NCBI GenBank assembly: GCA_049323835.1
Contig: JBMOOJ010000012.1
Location: forward strand, 1-36,748
Reading direction: 5' to 3'
From: SG-bin9 sp049323835
Lineage (GTDB): Bacteria; Pseudomonadota; Alphaproteobacteria; Rhizobiales; Xanthobacteraceae
Length of the DNA stretch: 36,748 nucleotides
A program made the translations under genes and the position numbers. Below are positions 30,788 through 36,748 of this stretch, piece after piece. The first letter of the stretch is position 1, and each line of letters opens with the position of its first letter. The notes beneath the pieces were generated by a model. That model searched no databases and was not told the DNA's origin. It saw nothing but the letters and a program-made list of their open reading frames with translations.

Positions 30788-31573
30788 ATGACCGAACCTG
30801 ACGTTCCAAAGCTGCGCTCCCTGAACGATCTGCGCGCGCTGACGCCGGCGCGGGTCGCGCTCGGCCGCGTCGGTTCGGGTTTGCCGACATCCGCGCTGCT
30901 CGCCTTCACGCTCGATCACGCGCGGGCGCGCGATGCCGTGCATGCGCCGCTCGATGCGGATGCGATCGCGTCCGGGGTCGCGGCGCTCGGCTGCGAGACG
31001 ATGCGGATCGTGAGCCAGGCGGAAACGCGCGCGGACTACCTCCGCCGTCCTGACCTGGGGCGGAAACTCGATGCTTCATCGCAGGCGACGCTCGCCGCGC
31101 GCTACGTCGTGCCGTGCGATCTCGCGATCATGATCGCGGATGGCCTCTCGGCGGCGGCGGTTCACGCGCATGCGGCTGCACTGATGCAAAACCTGCTGCC
31201 GCGGCTGAAGACATTCAAGATGAGCATCGGCCCGGTGCTGATCGCGACCGGCGCGCGCGTCGCGCTCGGGGACGAGGTGGGGGTGCTCTGCAAGGCCAGA
31301 ATGATGCTGACGCTGATCGGCGAGCGGCCGGGGCTCTCCGCGCCGGACAGCCTCGGGGCGTACATCACCTTCGCCCCGAAACCCGGCCGCACCGACGCCG
31401 AACGCAACTGTGTCTCCAACATCCATCACGCCGGGCTGAGCTACGACGAGGCCGCGTTCAAGATAGTCTGGCTGGTGCGGGAAGGGCTCGCGCGAGCCGT
31501 ATCCGGCGTGGCGCTGAAGGACGAGAGCGGCATCGAAGCCTTACCCTCTCCCGCAAGGGGAGAGGGTTTTTAG
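30788..31573 (+). CDS. eutC: Ethanolamine ammonia-lyase small subunit
   Basis: A 261-residue EutC, the small subunit that helps bind adenosylcobalamin in EutBC. Family blocks are clear: LTPARVALGRVGSGLPTSALL, FTLDHARARDAVHAPLD, YLRRPDLGRKLD, CDLAIMIADGLSAAAV, RVALGDEVGVL, LIGERPGLSAPDSLGAY and DAERNCVSNIHHAGLSYDEAA. The conserved part ends about GVALKDE. The last dozen codons (LPSPARGEGF) are contributed by a palindromic repeat that doubles as a terminator. It is 3.1 kb from eutB, with regulator, VOC and hpnP-like genes between. Confidence 0.94.
   Translation: MTEPDVPKLRSLNDLRALTPARVALGRVGSGLPTSALLAFTLDHARARDAVHAPLDADAIASGVAALGCETMRIVSQAETRADYLRRPDLGRKLDASSQATLAARYVVPCDLAIMIADGLSAAAVHAHAAALMQNLLPRLKTFKMSIGPVLIATGARVALGDEVGVLCKARMMLTLIGERPGLSAPDSLGAYITFAPKPGRTDAERNCVSNIHHAGLSYDEAAFKIVWLVREGLARAVSGVALKDESGIEALPSPARGEGF
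31544..31571 (+). terminator. Terminator hairpin inside the 3' end of eutC
   Basis: CCCTCTCCC (31544-31552) pairs with GGGAGAGGG (31558-31566), followed by five T (31567-31571) that run into the TAG stop codon (31571-31573). The hairpin is therefore coding sequence. It resembles the ends of the family D repeat. Confidence 0.8.
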
Positions 31574-31658
31574 CTACCCCGGTTGCCGTTTCATTGGTTC
31601 TGTTTATGCTGCGCTGCAAATTCGCGCCACTCGCGCCAAAACAAGCCGGGAGATGACC

Positions 31659-32828
31659 ATGACTGCCAGCATCGTTGGATGGGCCCACACGCCGTTCGGC
31701 AAGTTCGACATGGAGACGGTGGAAAGCCTCGTCACCAGGGTTGCCTCCGAGGCGCTGGCGGATGCCGGCATTTCCGCCGCCGATGTCGATGAAATCTATC
31801 TCGGGCACTTCAACGCGGGCTTCTCGCCGCAGGATTTCACCGCGGCGCTGGTGCTGCAGGCCGATCCGCAACTGCGCTTCAAGCCGGCGCTGCGCGTCGA
31901 GAACGCCTGCGCCACCGGCTCGGCCGCCGTGCATCAGGGCGCGAAGGCGATCGCGGCCGGTGCGGCTAAGTTCGTGCTCGTCGTCGGCGTCGAGCAGATG
32001 ACCCGCACGCCCGGTCCCGAAATCGGCAAGAACCTGCTGCGCGCCTCCTATCTGGTCGAAGATGGCGACACGCCCGCGGGCTTTGCCGGCGTGTTCGGCA
32101 AGATCGCGCAGGCCTACTTCCAGAAATACGGCGACAACTCCGATGCGCTGGCGATGATCGCCGCGAAGAACCACAAGAACGGCGTCGCCAATCCCTACGC
32201 GCAGATGCGCAAGGACTTCGGCTACGAGTTCTGCCGCTCCGAGAGCGAGAAGAACCCGTTCGTCGCCGGTCCCTTGAAGCGCACGGACTGCTCGCTGGTG
32301 TCGGACGGCGCGGCCGCGCTGGTGCTGACCGATGCGGAGACCGCGAAGACCATGGGCAAGGCCGTCAACATTCGTGCGACCGGCCACGCGCAGGATTTCC
32401 TGCCGATGTCGAAGCGCAACATCCTCGATTTCGAAGGCTGCACCGTGGCGTGGCAGCGGGCGCTGACGTCGGCAGGCGCGCAGCTCTCCGACCTGTCGTT
32501 CGTCGAGACGCATGACTGCTTCACCATTGCCGAACTGATCGAGTACGAAGCGATGGGCCTGACGCCGAAGGGGCAGGGCGCGCGCGCCATCAAGGAAGGC
32601 TGGACCGAGAAGACCGGCAAGCTGCCGATCAATCCGTCGGGCGGCCTGAAGGCGAAGGGCCATCCGATCGGCGCGACCGGCGTGTCGATGCATGTGCTGA
32701 GCGCGATGCAACTGCTCGGGCAAGCGCCTGAAGGCATGCAGATCAAGGACGCGAAACTCGGCGGCATCTTCAACATGGGCGGCGCGGCCGTCGCCAACTA
32801 CGTCACGGTGCTCGAGCCGGCCAAGTAA
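31659..32828 (+). CDS. Thiolase-family acetyl-CoA acetyltransferase (SCP-x type)
   Basis: A 389-residue thiolase of the SCP-2/sterol-carrier type. The nucleophile is Cys84 in ENACATGSAA, HDCFTIAE (285-292) and GHPIGATG (334-341, His335) complete the active site, and NPSGGLKAKG precedes it. It should cleave or form 3-ketoacyl-CoA. I chose ATG 31659 because GGGAG ends 6 bases before it; ATG 31653 is too close to that site. It is the first gene of a five-gene run (synthetase, Bug protein, thiolase-like, DUF35) on one strand, with a terminator upstream. The substrate chain is unknown. Confidence 0.9.
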   Translation: MTASIVGWAHTPFGKFDMETVESLVTRVASEALADAGISAADVDEIYLGHFNAGFSPQDFTAALVLQADPQLRFKPALRVENACATGSAAVHQGAKAIAAGAAKFVLVVGVEQMTRTPGPEIGKNLLRASYLVEDGDTPAGFAGVFGKIAQAYFQKYGDNSDALAMIAAKNHKNGVANPYAQMRKDFGYEFCRSESEKNPFVAGPLKRTDCSLVSDGAAALVLTDAETAKTMGKAVNIRATGHAQDFLPMSKRNILDFEGCTVAWQRALTSAGAQLSDLSFVETHDCFTIAELIEYEAMGLTPKGQGARAIKEGWTEKTGKLPINPSGGLKAKGHPIGATGVSMHVLSAMQLLGQAPEGMQIKDAKLGGIFNMGGAAVANYVTVLEPAK

Positions 32829-32839
32829 GTTTCCGCGCG

Positions 32840-34387
32840 ATGAACATCGCCGAGTGGCTTGCCGCGTCCGCGCGGCTCTATCCGCAGTCGCCTGCATTGA
32901 TGACGGGCGAGGCGATCGACGCCGACTACGCCGAGTTCGCGCGGCGGGCATCGGCGATCGCAGCGCATCTGCGTGACACGCACGGCGTCATGCCCGGCGA
33001 TCGCGTCGCGCTCTTCATGAGCAACGCGACGTCATATCTCGAATGCGCCTACGGCATCTGGTGGGCGGGCGCGGTGGCGGTGCCGATCAACGCCAAGCTG
33101 CACGCGCGGGAGGCGCTGTGGATCGTCGAGAACTCCGGCGCGAAGATTACCTTCGTCGCCGGCGAGACGAAGGATGCGCTGGGCGAGGTGCTTGGTGATA
33201 ACGGGTCCGTGACGCGCCTCTTCGATGTGGACGGCGATCGCTACGTCGCGGCACGCAATGCCCAAGATTTTGCCCAAGGAATGCCGCAACCTTTTTCGCG
33301 CGAGACGGACGATCTCGCGTGGCTGTTCTACACCTCCGGCACCACCGGCCGGCCGAAGGGCGTGATGCTCAGTCACGGCAACCTGATTGCCGCATCGCTC
33401 TGCTATCTCTCTGATGTCGATAGCGTTTTCGCGCACGATCACGCACTTTATGCCGCGCCGCTCTCGCATGGCGCGGGACTCTACAATTTCATTCACGTGC
33501 GCATGGGCGCGCGGCATGTGGTGCCGGAGTCGGGTGGATTCGATCCGGCGGAAATCCTCACGCTTGCTCAACGGCTTGGCAACGTCTCGATGTTCGCCGC
33601 GCCGACCATGGTGAAGCGGCTCGTCGAAGTCGCGAAGGCCAAGGGTGCCGACGGCGACGGCATCCGCACCATCGTCTACGGCGGCGGGCCGATGTATCGC
33701 GCTGATATTCTTGATGCTTTGGCGGTGATGGGGCCGCGCTTCGTGCAGATCTACGGGCAGGGCGAGTCGCCGATGACGATTACGGCGCTGTCGCGTTATT
33801 GGCATCAGCAGACGGATCACCCCCATTATCTTGAGCGACTCGCATCCGTTGGTACTACTCATAGTGCTATCGAAGTTCGCATCACCGATGCGGACGGCAA
33901 CGTGCTTCCGCCCGGCGAGACCGGCGAGATCGAAGCGCGCGGCACGCCGGTCATGCTCGGCTACTGGAATAATCCGGAAGCGACCGCGAACACGCTGAAG
34001 GATGGCTGGCTGCGCACCGGCGATGTCGGGCGGCTCGATGCCGACGGCTTCCTCACGCTGTCCGACCGCTCGAAGGACGTGATCATTTCCGGCGGCACCA
34101 ACATCTATCCGCGTGAGGTCGAAGAGGCGTTGCTGACGCACGAGTCGGTGCGCGAGGTTTCGGTGATCGGTGTCGCCGATCCGGAATGGGGCGAGAACGT
34201 CGTCGCCTGCGTGGTGCTCGCGGATGGCGTTACGCCTGACGATGCAATTCTCGATGCGCACTGCCTCGCGTCGATCGCGCGCTTCAAGCGGCCGAAGCAA
34301 TATGTCTATCTGGCCTCGCTTCCGAAAAACAACTACGGCAAGGTGCTGAAGACCGAACTGCGCCGGATGTTCGGCGCCAAGACATAA
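32840..34387 (+). CDS. Acyl-CoA synthetase (AMP-forming)
   Basis: A 515-residue ANL-superfamily enzyme that activates a carboxylate to its CoA thioester through an acyl-AMP. It has the P-loop YTSGTTGRPKGV (164-175), an IYGQGESPM adenine motif, the WLRTGDVGRLDADGFL hinge, DRSKDVIISGGTNIYPREVEE and the C-terminal Lys in NNYGKVLKTEL. Length is normal. It starts 11 bases after the first thiolase. In context it would supply CoA esters for the two thiolase-fold proteins. The acid (fatty, aromatic or alicyclic) cannot be read from sequence. Confidence 0.93.
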   Translation: MNIAEWLAASARLYPQSPALMTGEAIDADYAEFARRASAIAAHLRDTHGVMPGDRVALFMSNATSYLECAYGIWWAGAVAVPINAKLHAREALWIVENSGAKITFVAGETKDALGEVLGDNGSVTRLFDVDGDRYVAARNAQDFAQGMPQPFSRETDDLAWLFYTSGTTGRPKGVMLSHGNLIAASLCYLSDVDSVFAHDHALYAAPLSHGAGLYNFIHVRMGARHVVPESGGFDPAEILTLAQRLGNVSMFAAPTMVKRLVEVAKAKGADGDGIRTIVYGGGPMYRADILDALAVMGPRFVQIYGQGESPMTITALSRYWHQQTDHPHYLERLASVGTTHSAIEVRITDADGNVLPPGETGEIEARGTPVMLGYWNNPEATANTLKDGWLRTGDVGRLDADGFLTLSDRSKDVIISGGTNIYPREVEEALLTHESVREVSVIGVADPEWGENVVACVVLADGVTPDDAILDAHCLASIARFKRPKQYVYLASLPKNNYGKVLKTELRRMFGAKT

Positions 34388-34414
34388 ACAAGAAAACGAA
34401 CGGGGAGAGACGAC

Positions 34415-35398
34415 GTGATCTACGCCAACGGTTTGTCATTACGGCTCGCGATTGCAGCCTTTGCGTGTGTCGCAACCATCGGAAGCGCCTTGGCGCAAGC
34501 GCCGTTTCCCAACCGCCCCGTGCGCCTGATCGTCGGCTATGCGCCGGGTGGCATCAACGACCAGATGGCGCGCAGCATCTCCGAGATCATGGCCAAGGAA
34601 CTCGGCCAGTCGATCGTGATCGAGAACAAGCCGGGCGCGGGCACGGCGGTCGCGTCCACCTTCGTCGCGCAGTCCGATCCGGACGGCTACACGGTGCTGC
34701 TTGGCACTGTCAGCCTCGCCATCAATCCGGCGCTGTCGCCGAAGCTGACGCCGAAGAATCCGATGACCGAACTGATGCCGGTCGGGCCGGCGCTGGAGTC
34801 GCCATTCTATCTGCTGATGAACAAGAACGTGCCCGTCAACAACACCGCAGAGCTCATCGCTTATGCCAAGGCCAATCCCGGCAAGCTCAACATGGGCAGC
34901 GCCGGCAACGGGTCGAGCAGTCATCTGGTCCTCGAGTTGCTCAACAACCGCGCCGGGATTCAGACGACCCATGTGCCGTATCGTGGCGCCGCGCCGATGA
35001 CGCTCGACATCATCGCCGGACGTTTGGACGGCGCTTTTGCGACACCGGTCGATGCGTCGCCGGCGCTCGAGCGTGGCGACGGCAAGGCGATTGCCGTATC
35101 GTCGGCCGAACCGATCAAGCTGAAGCCGGAGTTGCAGCCGATCGCGAAAACGCTGCCGGGTTTCCGCGGTGTGTTCTGGGCGGGATTGTTCGTCGCGGCG
35201 AATACGCCGGCGCCGATCGTCGCCACGCTGTCGAAGGCGCTGGCGGCAGCCACCGCCGATCCGGAATTGAAGGCGAAGGCGGCGGAGCGCGGCGTCACCA
35301 TGCTGACCGGCGGGCCCGAGGCGCTGCGCGACTTGCTCGCATCCGAGACGGAGACCTGGGGCAAGCTGATCCGCGATGCGAACATTCGCGGCGAGTGA
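34415..35398 (+). CDS. Tripartite tricarboxylate transporter (Bug-type) substrate-binding protein
   Basis: A 327-residue periplasmic binding protein of the TTT/Bug family. A signal peptide ends near residue 28 (IGSALAQA). The family blocks are FPNRPVRLIVGYAPGGINDQMAR, IVIENKPGAGTAVAS, SDPDGYTVLLGT, HVPYRGAAPMTLDIIAGRLDG and PGFRGVFWAGLFV. The start is GTG with GGGGAGAG about 6 bases upstream. No TctA or TctB membrane genes follow, which is common for Bug proteins. Its place between synthetase and thiolase-like genes suggests it binds the carboxylate that the synthetase then activates. Confidence 0.93.
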   Translation: MIYANGLSLRLAIAAFACVATIGSALAQAPFPNRPVRLIVGYAPGGINDQMARSISEIMAKELGQSIVIENKPGAGTAVASTFVAQSDPDGYTVLLGTVSLAINPALSPKLTPKNPMTELMPVGPALESPFYLLMNKNVPVNNTAELIAYAKANPGKLNMGSAGNGSSSHLVLELLNNRAGIQTTHVPYRGAAPMTLDIIAGRLDGAFATPVDASPALERGDGKAIAVSSAEPIKLKPELQPIAKTLPGFRGVFWAGLFVAANTPAPIVATLSKALAAATADPELKAKAAERGVTMLTGGPEALRDLLASETETWGKLIRDANIRGE

Positions 35399-35416
35399 GG
35401 AGCGGCGGTCCCGGTC

Positions 35417-36550
35417 ATGAGCTTCATCACGGGCGTCGGCCTCACATCGTTCGGCAAGCATGATGGCTGCTCGACGCTCGATCTCATGAGCATGGCGGCC
35501 GAGCAGGCGGTCACCGATGCGGGTCTCGAACGGCGCGACATCGACGGCATTCTGTGCGGCTATTCCACCGTGCAGCCGCACATCATGCTGGCGACGGTGT
35601 TTGCCGAGCATTTCGGCATCCAGCCGAAGTACGCGCACGCCGTGCAGGTCGGCGGCGGCACCGGCATGGCGATGACGATGCTGGCGCACATTCTCGCCGG
35701 TGCAGGTGAGGCGAAGAACATTCTCGTCGTCGCAGGCGAGAACCGCGTCACCGGACAAACGCGCGACGCGGCCGTGCAATCGCTCGCGCAAGTCGGGCAT
35801 CCGCAATACGAGGTGCCGCTCGGGCCGACCATCCCGGCGTACTACGGCCTCGTTGCCTCGCGCTACATGCACGAGCACAACGTCAGCGAGGAGGACCTTG
35901 CGGTGCTGGCCGTGCTGATGCGCGAGCACGCGCTCGCCCATCCCGGTGCGCAGTTCCACGAGCCGATCACGGTGGCCGACGTGATGGCGTCGAAGCCGAT
36001 CGCGACGCCGTTGAAGCTGCTCGACTGCTGCCCGGTGTCGGACGGCGGCGCGGCCTTCGTCATCAGCCGCGAAGACACGAGCAAATACGGTGTAAAGGTG
36101 ATCGGCGCGGGGCAGGCGCACACGCATCAATATGTCACGACCGCTCCGGCGCTCGCCGATCTCGGCGCCGCGCCCGCACTGGCGCGTGCAAAAGAACCGC
36201 GCGGCATTGCCATCGAGGATGTGCGCTATGCGGCGATCTACGACAGCTTCACCATCACGCTGGCGATGCTGATCGAGGACCTCGGGCTCGCCAAGCGCGG
36301 CGAGGCGGCGGCCCGCGCGCGCAACGGCGATTTTGGCGTGAACGGTGTGTTGCCGATGAACACCCACGGGGGTCTCTTGAGCTACGGCCACTGCGGCGTC
36401 GGCGGCGCGATGGCGCACGTCGCCGAGACGCATTTGCAGATGACCGGACGCGCGGGCAAACGGCAGGTGAAGGATGCCTCGCTGGCCCTGCTGCACGGCG
36501 ATGGCGGCGTGCTGTCGTCGCACGTCAGCATGTTTCTGGAGAAAGTCTGA
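35417..36550 (+). CDS. Thiolase-fold protein lacking the catalytic cysteine
   Basis: A 377-residue thiolase-superfamily protein. The nucleophile position is occupied by Gly80 (VQVGGGTGMAM) in place of the ENAC cysteine, so it cannot do normal thiolysis. Y275-DSFT replaces the usual HDCFT, and NTHGGLLSYGHCGVGG (315-330) holds a tyrosine (Tyr323). This resembles steroid side-chain aldolases such as Ltp2, which work in a complex with a DUF35 partner. A DUF35 gene indeed begins in the overlapping stop/start (TGATG). A retro-aldolase acting on a 3-hydroxyacyl-CoA is plausible but inferred. Confidence 0.88.
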   Translation: MSFITGVGLTSFGKHDGCSTLDLMSMAAEQAVTDAGLERRDIDGILCGYSTVQPHIMLATVFAEHFGIQPKYAHAVQVGGGTGMAMTMLAHILAGAGEAKNILVVAGENRVTGQTRDAAVQSLAQVGHPQYEVPLGPTIPAYYGLVASRYMHEHNVSEEDLAVLAVLMREHALAHPGAQFHEPITVADVMASKPIATPLKLLDCCPVSDGGAAFVISREDTSKYGVKVIGAGQAHTHQYVTTAPALADLGAAPALARAKEPRGIAIEDVRYAAIYDSFTITLAMLIEDLGLAKRGEAAARARNGDFGVNGVLPMNTHGGLLSYGHCGVGGAMAHVAETHLQMTGRAGKRQVKDASLALLHGDGGVLSSHVSMFLEKV

Positions 36551-36748
36551 TGGGCGCACAGGCGTTTCAAGCCGACTGGACGAACGGCACCGAAGCGATC
36601 GCCTATCAGGCGTGCCCGGCCTGCAAATCGGCCTGGTATTTCCGCCGCCGGTTCTGTCCGTCCTGCGGCGCGGCTGGTTCGGTGTCGAAGCCCGCGAGCG
36701 GGAAGGGCACCGTGTACGCCGAGACGCTGGTGCATCGCGCGCCGGTGC
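36550..36748 (+). CDS. DUF35-type zinc-ribbon/OB-fold protein (3' end cut off)
   Basis: The first 66 codons of a gene that runs off the window. It opens MGAQAFQADWTNGTEAIAYQ and contains a four-cysteine rubredoxin-like ribbon CPAC (22-25) and CPSCG (about 36-40), followed by GKGTVYAETLVHRAPV, the start of the OB fold. This is the DUF35 family, which forms complexes with thiolase-fold proteins and can bind acyl-CoA. Its ATG overlaps the thiolase-like stop codon, so the two are translationally coupled, which supports a physical partnership. Confidence 0.88.
   Translation, partial: MGAQAFQADWTNGTEAIAYQACPACKSAWYFRRRFCPSCGAAGSVSKPASGKGTVYAETLVHRAPV

Noticed and set aside
34439..36559. 706-codon minus-strand frame opposite the Bug and thiolase-like genes
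   Set aside because: Composition is that of an antisense shadow, and it crosses three well-supported plus-strand genes.

Overview
The window reads as chromosomal DNA of a GC-rich alphaproteobacterium of the Hyphomicrobiales, most likely near Bradyrhizobium, Rhodopseudomonas or Afipia. Evidence: a DUF3126-type protein, a PAS_5 (MopJ-like) protein, a BTLCP peptidase, CtrA-type TTAA-N7-TTAA boxes, a HpnP-type hopanoid methylase, a TTT/Bug binding protein, and the GTCATGCCCGG-type intergenic palindromes common in that group. I see no rRNA, tRNA, CRISPR array, transposase or phage gene.

Layout. 1-6.9 kb: housekeeping and small unknown genes (an alpha/beta hydrolase and GNAT pair, a polytopic membrane protein, cysE, DUF3126, two membrane proteins, a gamma carbonic anhydrase). 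7-9.9 kb: a degenerate SDR, an HpcH/HpaI aldolase, and a coupled membrane protein plus sulfite-oxidase-fold protein. 10.1-13.2 kb: a catabolic group (GntR regulator, PhyH-type dioxygenase, SAF-domain oxidoreductase). 13.2-14.3 kb: a repeat-rich decayed stretch with a higA antitoxin, a stub of higB, and a relic of the 3' end of the preceding oxidoreductase gene. 14.3-23.6 kb: envelope and signalling genes (BTLCP peptidase, PilZ, PAS_5, rhomboid, CBS, patatin, a secreted protein, PAS-GGDEF-EAL).

23.6-26.2 kb, minus strand: a LinB-type haloalkane dehalogenase behind a DhlB-type 2-haloacid dehalogenase, preceded by a tartronate-semialdehyde-reductase-like enzyme. Together these suggest use of small halogenated compounds. 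26.3-31.6 kb: eutB and eutC are split by about 3 kb holding an AraC regulator, a VOC protein and the hpnP-like gene. Both EutBC and HpnP are cobalamin enzymes. eutC lies between G/C-rich palindromic repeats, and its last codons are part of one. 31.66 kb to the end: an acyl-CoA operon (thiolase, acyl-CoA synthetase, Bug-type binding protein, a thiolase-fold protein without the nucleophilic Cys, and the start of a DUF35 zinc-ribbon/OB protein).

At least four families of palindromic intergenic repeats recur; two copies of one about 120 bp element, in inverted orientation, bracket roughly 7 kb. The observations I rate highest are the dehalogenase pair, the split eutBC, the higA/3'-tail duplication scar, the CtrA-type boxes at the PAS_5 and PilZ genes, and the Cys-less thiolase with DUF35 pair.
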